Shown here: positions 38,022-46,008 of the stretch, one piece after another
How positions within the stretch are numbered: the stretch's first letter is position 1
Layout of the letters: each line of letters opens with the position of its first letter
From: JAAELZ01 sp965223465
GTDB lineage: Bacteria; Pseudomonadota; Gammaproteobacteria; Arenicellales; Poriferihabitantaceae
DNA length: 64,000 nt
Direction of reading: 5' to 3'
Assembly: GCA_965223465.1 (NCBI GenBank)
Contig: OZ245025.1
Span: 434,001-498,000, forward strand
The notes under the pieces: generated by a model
Databases searched by the model: none
The model's input: the letters and a program-made list of their open reading frames with translations, nothing else
Told to the model about the DNA's origin: nothing
Program-made: the position numbers and the translations under genes

Positions 38022-38309
38022 CTAATTAATAATTTCTACTAGCTTTTCTTGTTCAAATATTAAAGTGAGTAGCGCTTTTTCGGTGTCGCGTTGATTATTG
38101 GTTTTACTCGAGGAATAATAATCCCAGCGGTGGGTATGAAAAGGATCAGTTACTTGGGGCGAGCCCAGTAAATCAATTACTTCGTTTTTATTCATCCCTA
38201 TTTCTAACTGTTCAACTTGAGTGGCTTCGAGCACATTACCTTGATGGATATCCATTTTATACACACAGGCACTCAATAGCAGCATGAGGGAAAATAATAA
38301 GACGCGCAT
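38022..38309 (-). CDS. bamE: Outer membrane assembly lipoprotein BamE (SmpA/OmlA)
   Basis: 95 aa. Signal peptide II with lipobox LLLSAC (Cys15). The mature part follows the BamE pattern: HQGNVLEATQVEQLEIGM, then NKNEVIDLLGSPQVTDPFHT with the conserved G-x-P, then RWDYYSS, ending in a strand LLTLIFEQEKLVEI. It is the BAM complex subunit that stabilises BamA-BamD. It is the last gene of the minus-strand nadK-recN-GNAT-bamE run, starting 10 bases after the GNAT stop. Confidence 0.9.
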   Translation of the reverse strand: MRVLLFSLMLLLSACVYKMDIHQGNVLEATQVEQLEIGMNKNEVIDLLGSPQVTDPFHTHRWDYYSSSKTNNQRDTEKALLTLIFEQEKLVEIIN

Positions 38310-38319
38310 AGGGGAAGGT

Positions 38320-38778
38320 TTATAGATGTTTGATTACGGGGATTTCATCACAGTTATGAAATTTCGGGCATTTTACACAAACCCGCCAGATTTTTTCAGG
38401 CAAGTTACTCATTTCAATCGTCTGGTAGCCATATTTATGAAAAAAACTTTCTATATAGGTGAGCGCCATCATTTTACTCAAACCCAATTGGCGCGCATAA
38501 GCTTCGACCGCTGCTAAGAGGGTTTCTCCCAAGTTCTGATTCTTGTATACCGGGTCGACCGCCAGACTGCGCACTTCACCTAATTCAGTAGTAAACACCT
38601 CTATCGCAACGCAGCCAATCACGCTGTTTTGGTTCTCGATAACGAAAAACTGGCTAATCTGCGATAAAATTTCACTTTCTGATCGTTGGATAATGCCTTG
38701 CTGACCATAGTTAGACAGTAAACGCGCTATGCCTTCTGCATGCGCCACGGTAGCGGGTTTTGCAATTAAGGTCTGCAT
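38320..38778 (-). CDS. GNAT-family acetyltransferase, stand-alone N-acetylglutamate synthase-like
   Basis: 152 aa GNAT domain. The acetyl-CoA-binding motif is DPVYKNQNLGETLLAAVEAY (Q/R-x-x-G-x-A/G form QNLGE). The C-terminal segment KIWRVCVKCPKFHNCDEIPV, with its three clustered cysteines, is characteristic of short, kinase-less N-acetylglutamate synthases that make the first committed arginine precursor. There is no amino-acid kinase domain. It starts 3 bases after recN ends. The functional assignment rests on the C-terminal signature and is moderately sure; a different amino-acid acetyltransferase remains possible. Confidence 0.75.
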   Translation of the reverse strand: MQTLIAKPATVAHAEGIARLLSNYGQQGIIQRSESEILSQISQFFVIENQNSVIGCVAIEVFTTELGEVRSLAVDPVYKNQNLGETLLAAVEAYARQLGLSKMMALTYIESFFHKYGYQTIEMSNLPEKIWRVCVKCPKFHNCDEIPVIKHL

Positions 38779-38781
38779 GGT

Positions 38782-40491
38782 CTACACGCTGTTTTGCAGT
38801 AACGATCGCGCATGCGCCATCGATTCTTTTGTTTGGGTCTCACCGCCCACCATTCGGGCGATCTCAGCTATTTTTTCTGGTTCAGAAAGTGGCTGGATAC
38901 GCAACTGTACCTTTGACCCTTGGCTTTTTTGAGCGAGATAATGTTGCTTGCTGAATGATGCCACCTGAGGCAAATGGGTGATGCACAGTATTTGTTGAGA
39001 TTCCCCTAGTTTAGCCAACATTTTACCGATAACCGCCGCGGTTTTACCGCCAACCCCTACATCGACTTCATCAAATACCAGCGTATTGATCGTAGCCACA
39101 TTCGATAAAATCATTTGTACGCCCAATGAAATACGCGAAAGTTCCCCGCCCGAAGCGATTTTTGCTAGGGGTAGTTTTGGCATGCCGGTGTTGGTACTTA
39201 CTTTAAATAAAACTTTCTCATAACCCGTTTCTTGACCAATCGGTGGCAAATCTTCTAGATCCTCAGGTATATCTAGGCTACACGGCGTTGCAGCTAGGCT
39301 CATTTCGAATGCACCCCCTTGCATTGCTAGGTTCTGCATGGCGGCCGTTATGCTACGTGAGAGCCCGATAGCTTGTTTTTGGCGTTTGCTGCTGATGACG
39401 CTTGCTCGCTTTTGATAGTTTTTCGCTAGCGAGCGTATTTGATCGTGTAGCGCCTGTTCACGCTCCTCTGGATGTTGCGTTCTTTCCAGCTTATCTAGGA
39501 GGGTCCGATAGGTCTCATATATGTCATCTGGTGCGACGTGGTGCTTGCGTGATAATTCCATATACCCTGCATAACGTTGTTCAATTGATTGCAATTCAGA
39601 TTCGTCCAAAACAATTGACTCGCTTAACTGGCGCAGGTTTAGCTCACTTTCCAGAATTAGGGTTTGCGCTTCTTGTAACAATTCAGTTGTTTGTTCCAGT
39701 TTGGCGTCAAAATCTTGTGCTTTTTCCAGAGAGGAGATAGCTAGGTTTAGCTGACTACTTGCCGGCGTGGTGTCAACTTGGCCACTAAACAAGGCCTGTT
39801 CAGCCACTTTTATGCTCTCAACCAGCTCAGCTTGATGATGTATACGCCGGTGACTGGTATGTAGCGCGTCCCATTCATCAGGCTCTGGCGAAAATTGCGC
39901 GAGTTCATTTACCTGATATTGTAAAAAGGATAATTTATCATGCGCTGTGGATGTTTCCTTACGTAACTGCGCAAGTTCGCCACACGCCTGATGCAGCTTT
40001 CGATAAGTACTTTCTAGTTCGCGTACTTGTGTGGAAATCCCGGCATATTTGTCCAATAGCTCACGTTGGGTGTCGGGGCGCAATAATGACTGATGCTCGT
40101 GTTGGCTATGGATATCCATCAATTGTTCACCAATCTGGCGTAATGTTCTCACGCTTACCGCTCGACCATTGATATATGCTTTGCTGGGCGCATCTTGCAG
40201 AATAACCCGGCGTAACTGGCATTCATTTTCTTCATCCAATGCCAATGCAGCTAACTCAGCTTTGAGCGCCGGCAGGTTAGCAATATCGAAGTGTGCTTGT
40301 ACCTCGGCGCGCGCATTTCCATGCTTGATGACGCTCGCCTCTGCGCGCTGCCCCAGCACCAAACCAAGCGCGTTAATGATGATCGATTTGCCCGCACCGG
40401 TTTCACCGGTAATTACGCTGAGCCCAGAGTCAAAATCCAACTCTATTTGATCCGCAATGGCAAAATTTCTAATTTGGATCCAACGTAGCAT
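38782..40491 (-). CDS. recN: DNA repair protein RecN
   Basis: 569 aa SMC-like ATPase involved in recombinational double-strand break repair. Walker A is GETGAGKS (29-36) after an N-terminal strand RWIQIRNFAIADQIEL; Walker B is NTLVFDEVDVGVGG near the C-terminus, with the ABC signature SGGELSRISLG. The central 350 residues form coiled coil with many Leu/Gln/Glu. The stop of recN is 3 bases before the GNAT gene; the start is 18 bases after nadK. In E. coli recN is LexA-regulated; no SOS box is clear here because the likely promoter lies before nadK. Confidence 0.97.
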   Translation of the reverse strand: MLRWIQIRNFAIADQIELDFDSGLSVITGETGAGKSIIINALGLVLGQRAEASVIKHGNARAEVQAHFDIANLPALKAELAALALDEENECQLRRVILQDAPSKAYINGRAVSVRTLRQIGEQLMDIHSQHEHQSLLRPDTQRELLDKYAGISTQVRELESTYRKLHQACGELAQLRKETSTAHDKLSFLQYQVNELAQFSPEPDEWDALHTSHRRIHHQAELVESIKVAEQALFSGQVDTTPASSQLNLAISSLEKAQDFDAKLEQTTELLQEAQTLILESELNLRQLSESIVLDESELQSIEQRYAGYMELSRKHHVAPDDIYETYRTLLDKLERTQHPEEREQALHDQIRSLAKNYQKRASVISSKRQKQAIGLSRSITAAMQNLAMQGGAFEMSLAATPCSLDIPEDLEDLPPIGQETGYEKVLFKVSTNTGMPKLPLAKIASGGELSRISLGVQMILSNVATINTLVFDEVDVGVGGKTAAVIGKMLAKLGESQQILCITHLPQVASFSKQHYLAQKSQGSKVQLRIQPLSEPEKIAEIARMVGGETQTKESMAHARSLLQNSV

Positions 40492-40509
40492 GGTATTGAC
40501 AAATAGTAC

Positions 40510-41367
40510 CTAGCTTGACCAGCCGAGTTTCGCGCGTAAGGCTTCAAAATGATTGTGATTATCCATGCGTATCAATTGCAGCGTATGATCTGCTTGGCGA
40601 ATCTTTACCGTTTCGCTGCCATCAAGGGTTTTTACAATGATGCCATCAATGGCGAGGGTGGCGTAATTTTCTGTAAGTTGTATATCTGAAATGCTGATAG
40701 TACTGCGTTGGTGTAATATGATTGGGCGATTACTTAAAGTATGGGGACAAATTGGCACCATAACCACGACCGATAAAGTCGGTTCGATGATCGGCCCCCC
40801 CGCTGACAATGCATAAGCGGTGGAGCCAGTTGGAGTAGAGATGATCAGACCATCACTGCGTGTTTTAGATACAAAATCACCGTCCACTTCAATGCTAAAT
40901 TCAATCAAACGGCCGGTGTCGCCCTTGCTGATGACGGTATCATTTAGTGAGGTAAACACTTGCTCGCTCATGTCCGCGTTGATCACGCAGGTATTCAACA
41001 TTGCGCGTTGCTCTACCCGATAAGCCCCGTCTTTAATTGCGCGCATACCCAATTCAATTTCATTTGCGGGTATATCGGTAAGAAAGCCTAATCGCCCCAG
41101 GTTGATGCCTACAATGGGCACTTTAAAAGGAGCCAGTGAGCGTGCGGCATGCAACAAAGTGCCGTCACCACCAACAATAATGGCAAAATCAAGTTGGCGA
41201 TACTGATCGGTATTTAAAATTCGCTCCCCACTGATCTCCGCAGCAGTCGTGTCGCCCAATAGAACTTGGGCGCCGAAGTCAGCTAGCAAGGATTTTACTT
41301 CGCCTAAAACCGATTCCACTTCGGCTGCACCGTATTTTCCAAACAGCCCTATTATTTTATCGCGCAT
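40510..41367 (-). CDS. nadK: NAD kinase NadK
   Basis: 285 aa from the ATG that opens MRDKIIGLFGKYG; the longer frame upstream would add 31 residues that do not fit the family and would overlap hrcA. It phosphorylates NAD+ to NADP+ with ATP. The GGDGT motif is at 66-70 (VGGDGTLLHAAR); NDTVISKGDTGRLIEFS and the substrate loop DGLIISTPTGSTAYALSAGG follow. It diverges from hrcA, with 81 bases between the starts that must hold both promoters. Confidence 0.96.
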   Translation of the reverse strand: MRDKIIGLFGKYGAAEVESVLGEVKSLLADFGAQVLLGDTTAAEISGERILNTDQYRQLDFAIIVGGDGTLLHAARSLAPFKVPIVGINLGRLGFLTDIPANEIELGMRAIKDGAYRVEQRAMLNTCVINADMSEQVFTSLNDTVISKGDTGRLIEFSIEVDGDFVSKTRSDGLIISTPTGSTAYALSAGGPIIEPTLSVVVMVPICPHTLSNRPIILHQRSTISISDIQLTENYATLAIDGIIVKTLDGSETVKIRQADHTLQLIRMDNHNHFEALRAKLGWSS

Positions 41368-41378
41368 CTTGATTAGTA

Positions 41379-41406
41379 TTGTTTTGTGCCATTTTGGTAT
41401 TATAAC
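41379..41406 (+). promoter_or_regulatory. Possible sigma-70 promoter for hrcA
   Basis: TTGTTT (41379-41384), a 16-base spacer, then TATAAC (41401-41406), 42 bases before the hrcA GTG. The -35 match is partial (TTG only), the -10 is 5 of 6, so this is a candidate only. Confidence 0.35.
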
Positions 41407-41448
41407 GTTGTCATCACCCGAGGTATATGAACCGTTTAGAGGAAAAGA

Positions 41449-42492
41449 GTGGCCAAGCAATCCAAGACATTAAACGACCGCGCGACCAAAGTGCTCAACC
41501 ATATTATTCAGAATTATGTGGTAACCGGCCAACCCGTGGCATCGACAGTATTGGCAAAGGCAAGTGACTTAAAAGTAAGCCCAGCGACGGTTCGCAATGT
41601 GATGTCAGATTTAGAAGATCTGGGCCTACTGCACTCGCCGCATACCTCTGCTGGGCGGGTGCCAACCTCCGCGGGGTATCGAACCTATATCAATCACCTC
41701 TTACATTCCCAACCCCTGCACTGCGAACCCAGTGCCGAAATACGTAAAGCTCTGCAACACAATGAAGACCCGATGCGTTTACTTACCAGCGCCTCACAAT
41801 TATTGTCTCGACTGACCTCATTTGCAGGTGTGGTAACCATGCCAGACAGTGAATTCAGCCATTTTAAGCAAATTGAGTTTTTAAAACTCAAAAAGCATCG
41901 GGTGCTCGCCATTTTAGTCACTAAAGACGGTATGGTTGAAAACAAGGTGTTGCATTTGGACCAGGAATATTCTGAATCAGAACTGGTGCGTGCATCAAAT
42001 TACTTCAATGCGGCTTATGCCGGTCGATCAATGTTTGAAGTGCGCCAGGATTTATTGCATAAAATGGAACAAGACAGCAGTGAAATGCAAGGTGCGATGC
42101 AAACTGCGGTGCAAATGGCGCAAGGCTTGCTCAATGAAGATGAAGACGAAGAAGATGAGCTGGTGGTGTCGGGGAAAACTAATTTATATGGTTTACCCGA
42201 TTTTAGTGAGACTGAACAACTAAAGGGTATTCTGGATACATTCCATACCAAACGGGTATTGCTCGATTTGGTTAGCAAGAGCCTAAGTGGTGCCGGCATC
42301 AGTATCTATATAGGAGAAGAGTCGGGTTATGAAGCCCTTGAGGCATGTTCGGTTATCGCGATGCCATATGAGAAAGATGGCCAGCGTGTCGGCGTGCTGG
42401 GGGTGATCGGACCGACGCGAATGCAATATGACCAAGTCGTATCGGTGGTTGATGTGACCTCAAAATTATTATCCAGCGCCTTAAGTGATTAA
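41449..42492 (+). CDS. hrcA: Heat-inducible transcription repressor HrcA
   Basis: 347 aa repressor of class I heat-shock genes; it binds CIRCE and is made active by GroEL. The N-terminal winged helix is clear: RATKVLNHIIQNYVVTGQPV, then SPATVRNVMSDLEDLGLL and HTSAGRVPTSAGYRTYI. The GAF-like core and the inserted acidic segment (LNEDEDEEDELVVSG) follow, and the C-terminus has VGVLGVIGPTRMQYDQVV. It starts with GTG after a good RBS (AGAGGAAAAGA). Its normal neighbour grpE lies 836 bases downstream, with an IS copy in between. Confidence 0.95.
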   Translation: MAKQSKTLNDRATKVLNHIIQNYVVTGQPVASTVLAKASDLKVSPATVRNVMSDLEDLGLLHSPHTSAGRVPTSAGYRTYINHLLHSQPLHCEPSAEIRKALQHNEDPMRLLTSASQLLSRLTSFAGVVTMPDSEFSHFKQIEFLKLKKHRVLAILVTKDGMVENKVLHLDQEYSESELVRASNYFNAAYAGRSMFEVRQDLLHKMEQDSSEMQGAMQTAVQMAQGLLNEDEDEEDELVVSGKTNLYGLPDFSETEQLKGILDTFHTKRVLLDLVSKSLSGAGISIYIGEESGYEALEACSVIAMPYEKDGQRVGVLGVIGPTRMQYDQVVSVVDVTSKLLSSALSD

Positions 42493-42550
42493 TCGCGTTT
42501 TTATAAATTAAGCCATTTACGGCAACTGTTTTCGCGGTCAAATTTACCGC

Positions 42551-43198
42551 CTAGTATAAAAAGGAGACCCCCCAGCTCTGCTGGGGAGGCCAGCATAGTT
42601 TGACAAATTCGCAAGTCTCATAGTAACTCGCGAAGCGTGAGCCGACAAGCAACACGCAAAGGAGAAACCATGAGACAAGTAAACAGTTTAAATCACACTC
42701 GTTGGGAGTGTAAGTACCATGTGGTATTTATTCCGAAATTTCGGAAGAAAGTATTGTTTGGTAAAATACGAAAAGAGATTGGGGGGGTATTCCATCGCCT
42801 GGCCCGTCAAAGAGAAAGCTTTATAGAAGAAGGGCATGTAATGCCCGATCATGTTCATATGATGATATCGATCCCGCCGAAACATGCGGTATCGCAAGTT
42901 ATTGGATTTATCAAAGGCAAGAGTGCCATTCATATTGCACGAACGTTTGTAGGTCGAAAAAGGAACTACGTCGGACAGCATTTCTGGGCAAGGGGATATT
43001 TTGTATCTACGGTGGGTCGAGATGAGCAGGTGATTCGAGAGTATATCCGACATCAAGAGCGGGAAGATCATCGAGTCGATCAGTTAAAATTGTTGTAGCC
43101 ATCCCCTTTAGGGGATTCAAGGAGCCGCCGGCTCCGTAACTGCCGTTTTGAGCGGCTCACAAAACTAAAGCCCCCGGCTTCGCCGGGGGATACTTACT
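42551..43198 (+). mobile_element. IS200/IS605-family element, copy 2
   Basis: 648 bp, apparently identical to copy 1 (29233-29880) and inverted relative to it. It begins CTAGTATAAA 58 bases after the hrcA stop and ends ATACTTACT, with the flanks of the two copies differing immediately outside. It has the left hairpin at 42569-42587 and the right one at about 43171-43189, and no terminal repeats, as in IS200. The insertion separates hrcA from grpE, but its right end stops 39 bases before the sigma-32 promoter of grpE, so chaperone expression is probably intact. Confidence 0.9.
42670..43098 (+). CDS. tnpA: IS200-type Y1 transposase TnpA (copy 2)
   Basis: 142 aa, identical to copy 1 in both strands' translations. 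HUH motif HVH at 61-63, catalytic Tyr125. RBS AAAGGAG five bases upstream of the ATG. The left-end hairpin of the element sits in the region before the start codon and could limit outside read-through or translation of the transposase, as known for IS200 (inference). Confidence 0.95.
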   Translation: MRQVNSLNHTRWECKYHVVFIPKFRKKVLFGKIRKEIGGVFHRLARQRESFIEEGHVMPDHVHMMISIPPKHAVSQVIGFIKGKSAIHIARTFVGRKRNYVGQHFWARGYFVSTVGRDEQVIREYIRHQEREDHRVDQLKLL

Positions 43199-43237
43199 TT
43201 TAATCCGGAATTTCTTGTGGTTTTTTCTAAATATTTG

Positions 43238-43265
43238 CTTGTAAATCACTCGCCCAACCCCACAT
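43238..43265 (+). promoter_or_regulatory. Sigma-32-type promoter of grpE-dnaK-dnaJ
   Basis: CTTGTAA (43238-43244), a 13-base spacer, CCCCACAT (43258-43265): one mismatch at -35 and one at -10 from the heat-shock consensus CTTGAAA and CCCCATnT. It lies 63 bases before the grpE ATG and 39 bases after the IS end. A pair of short inverted half-sites, ACTCGC and GCGAGT, flank the -10 element at a 16-base distance. Confidence 0.75.
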
Positions 43266-43328
43266 TGCATTGCGAGTTAAGGTGTAGAGTTTGACTTGGC
43301 GTTTAGATTTTAATTTTCACATATAAAG

Positions 43329-43934
43329 ATGAGTAAGAAAAACAAAGATTCAGAACCATCAGCAGAAGAATTAGTAGATCAAGTTTCGGAAGAAGATCAG
43401 GAAGAATCGGATGAAGCGCTGATTGAAGAGGAAGCAGAGCCAACGCTGGAAAGTTTGCAACAGGATTTGGAAGCGCTACAAGAGACCAATAATATGTTGA
43501 GCGATCAATATGTCCGCGCCAAAGCCGAAACCGAAAATACACGACGTATTTCTGCACAGGAAGTGGCAAAAGCGCGCAAATTTGCCCTGGAAGCGTTCGC
43601 TAAAGATTTATTGCAAGTTAAAGATAGCCTGGATCAGGCCGCACAGGTTGACTTAAGTGGTGAAGCAAACGATCAATTAATTGAACAAATGTCGGAAGGG
43701 CTCGCCCTGACGCTAAAGCAGCTAGAAGGAGTATTTGAACGCTACAACATTGAGATCGTTAACCCTGAAGCGGGTGATACACTCGACCCAGAATTGCATC
43801 AGGCTATGACCAAACAGCCTTCGGATGAAGTCGACGTCAACAACATTATTTCGACTATTCAAACCGGGTATACACTAAATGAACGCTTATTGCGTCCTGC
43901 AATGGTCATTGTATCCAGTGGAGCAGCAGATTAA
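43329..43934 (+). CDS. grpE: Nucleotide exchange factor GrpE
   Basis: 201 aa. GrpE releases ADP from DnaK. The first 60 residues are acidic and low complexity (SEEDQEESDEALIEEEAEP); a long helix follows (DLEALQETNNMLSDQYVRAK, AETENTRRI), then the family's C-terminal beta domain with DPELHQAMTKQPSDEVD, NNIISTIQTGYTLNERLLRP, AMVIVSS. The gene leads the grpE-dnaK-dnaJ operon. Confidence 0.97.
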   Translation: MSKKNKDSEPSAEELVDQVSEEDQEESDEALIEEEAEPTLESLQQDLEALQETNNMLSDQYVRAKAETENTRRISAQEVAKARKFALEAFAKDLLQVKDSLDQAAQVDLSGEANDQLIEQMSEGLALTLKQLEGVFERYNIEIVNPEAGDTLDPELHQAMTKQPSDEVDVNNIISTIQTGYTLNERLLRPAMVIVSSGAAD

Positions 43935-44018
43935 TCCTCGGCGGCTCTTTAAAAAGTGCGAACGATTCCCATATAAAACTCAAGTTTTTAGAACACACAT
44001 ATTTCGAGGTTATCAAAC

Positions 44019-45938
44019 ATGGCTAAAATTATTGGTATTGATTTAGGGACAACCAACTCTTGCGTTGCATTAATGGAAGGCGATACGCCCAAAGTCATTG
44101 AAAATGCAGAAGGTCGTCGAACTACACCTTCCGTGGTAGCGTTTACCGATGATGGGCAGGTGTTGGTGGGCGATGCAGCCAAGCGTCAAGCTGTCACCAA
44201 CCCAGAGAACACTATTTTTGCGGTAAAACGCCTGATTGGTCGTCGCTTTGACGAAGAAGTCGTACAACGTGATATCGAGCTGATGCCGTATAAAATCATC
44301 AAGGCAAAAAATGGTGATGCCTGGATTGAGGCAGACGGCAAGCAAATGTCTCCTCAGGAAGTCTCTGCCAAGATATTGCAAAAAATGAAATCTACTGCAG
44401 AAGATTATCTGGGTGAAGAGGTTACCGAAGCGGTGGTCACCGTTCCGGCTTATTTTAATGATTCTCAGCGTCAGGCCACTAAAGATGCAGGTAAGATTGC
44501 AGGGCTGGAAGTCAAACGTATTATTAATGAGCCCACTGCGGCAGCATTGGCCTTTGGTCTGGACAAAGTAAAGGGTGATAAAACCATCGCGGTTTACGAT
44601 TTGGGTGGCGGTACTTTTGATATCTCGATTATTGAAATCGCTGATTTGGATGGAGAGCAACAGTTTGAAGTGCTCTCAACCAATGGAGACACCTTTTTAG
44701 GTGGGGAAGATTTCGACACCCGTCTGATTGACTATGTGGTAGAAGAGTTTAAGAAAGATCAGAGTTTTGATCTTAAGGGTGATCCCTTGGCCATGCAGCG
44801 TCTGAAAGAAGGCGCCGAAAAAGCCAAGATCGAGTTGTCTACTACCTCCCAAACTGAAATCAATCTACCTTATATTACGGCAGATGCAAGTGGACCAAAA
44901 CACTTAAATATCAAGCTTTCACGCGCTAAATTAGAAGCATTAGTTGAAGATTTGATTAAACGATCAATCGAGCCATGCAAGATTGCATTGAAAGATGCAG
45001 GATTGAGTGCCAGTGAGATTGACGACGTTATTTTGGTCGGTGGTCAGACACGTATGCCTAAAGTACAGGAAGCGGTGTCGACTTTCTTTGGCAAGGAAAT
45101 TCGCAAAGATGTGAATCCCGACGAAGCGGTCGCGGTGGGTGCGTCAGTACAAGGTGGCGTATTGTCTGGCGATGTCAAAGACGTGCTTTTACTCGATGTG
45201 ACCCCATTGTCTTTGGGAATTGAAACCCTGGGCGGTGTGTTGACTAAGCTGATTGAGAAAAACACCACGATTCCAACCAAGGCAAACCAAGTTTTCTCAA
45301 CAGCAGAAGATAACCAGCCAGCGGTCACCGTACATGTGTTGCAGGGTGAGCGCGAAATGGCTGCAGATAACAAATCTTTAGGGCGGTTTGATTTGTCTGA
45401 TATTCCACCCGCACCGCGTGGCACACCACAAATTGAGGTGACCTTCGATATTGATGCAAACGGTATTATGCATGTATCTGCCAAGGACAAGGCCACGGGC
45501 AAAGAAAACAAGATTGTGATTAAGGCGGGTTCCGGTTTAAGCGATGAAGAGATCGAAAAAATGGTGCGTGATGCGGAAGAAAACGCAGATGCGGATCGCG
45601 AAAAGCGCGAGCTGATTGACGCCAAAAACCAGGGCGAAGCCTTGGTACATCAATCGCGTAAATCCTTGAGTGATCTCGATGACAAGGTTGATGAAGAAAC
45701 CAAAACTGCGGTTGAAGCGGCAGCGACTGAACTTGAAGAAGCGCTCAAGGGCGATGATAAGGCTGCAATCGATGCCAAAACCGAGGCCTTGATGCAAGTC
45801 AGTCAAAAAGTCGCCGAACAGGCATATGCGCAAGCGAGTGCTGACGCACCCGCAGATGATACTGGCGAAACCCAGGCCAATGATGACGATGTTGTGGATG
45901 CCGAGTTTGAAGAAATGGATGATGATAAGAAGGCATAA
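44019..45938 (+). CDS. dnaK: Hsp70 chaperone DnaK
   Basis: 639 aa. The nucleotide-binding domain starts GIDLGTTNSCVAL and continues with AVYDLGGGTFDISIIE and VILVGGQTRMPKVQ. The linker DVLLLDVTPLSLGIETLGG leads to the substrate-binding beta domain (about 390-510) and helical lid; the C-terminus ends with the typical acidic tail DAEFEEMDDDKK. It follows grpE by 84 bases and precedes dnaJ by 70 bases that contain a hairpin terminator. Confidence 0.98.
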   Translation: MAKIIGIDLGTTNSCVALMEGDTPKVIENAEGRRTTPSVVAFTDDGQVLVGDAAKRQAVTNPENTIFAVKRLIGRRFDEEVVQRDIELMPYKIIKAKNGDAWIEADGKQMSPQEVSAKILQKMKSTAEDYLGEEVTEAVVTVPAYFNDSQRQATKDAGKIAGLEVKRIINEPTAAALAFGLDKVKGDKTIAVYDLGGGTFDISIIEIADLDGEQQFEVLSTNGDTFLGGEDFDTRLIDYVVEEFKKDQSFDLKGDPLAMQRLKEGAEKAKIELSTTSQTEINLPYITADASGPKHLNIKLSRAKLEALVEDLIKRSIEPCKIALKDAGLSASEIDDVILVGGQTRMPKVQEAVSTFFGKEIRKDVNPDEAVAVGASVQGGVLSGDVKDVLLLDVTPLSLGIETLGGVLTKLIEKNTTIPTKANQVFSTAEDNQPAVTVHVLQGEREMAADNKSLGRFDLSDIPPAPRGTPQIEVTFDIDANGIMHVSAKDKATGKENKIVIKAGSGLSDEEIEKMVRDAEENADADREKRELIDAKNQGEALVHQSRKSLSDLDDKVDEETKTAVEAAATELEEALKGDDKAAIDAKTEALMQVSQKVAEQAYAQASADAPADDTGETQANDDDVVDAEFEEMDDDKKA

Positions 45939-45957
45939 TCAACCTTGGTGACAAACT

Positions 45958-45992
45958 AAAGCGTGCTCTTGGAACTAGGGGCGCGCTTTTTT
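45958..45992 (+). terminator. Intrinsic terminator between dnaK and dnaJ
   Basis: AAAGCGTGC (45958-45966) pairs with GCGCGCTTT (45981-45989; one G-T) across a 14-base loop and is followed by a run of six to eight Ts. It lies 19 bases beyond the dnaK stop and 17 bases before the dnaJ ATG, so it should lower dnaJ expression relative to dnaK rather than block it. Confidence 0.75.
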
Positions 45993-46008
45993 ATATTGGA
46001 TAACGCGA

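Noticed and set aside
42688..43071. A 127-aa antisense frame in each IS copy
   Set aside because: It is the reverse-strand shadow of the transposase gene and has no RBS or recognisable domains.
43238..43280. A CIRCE operator at the grpE promoter
   Set aside because: The half-sites ACTCGC and GCGAGT lack the 9-base spacing and most of the TTAGCACTC/GAGTGCTAA consensus, so this is at best a coincidence and was kept only as a weak hint in the findings.
45044..45625. Antisense frame within dnaK (193 aa)
   Set aside because: Serine-rich composition typical of a reverse-strand shadow of a highly conserved gene; no supporting signal.
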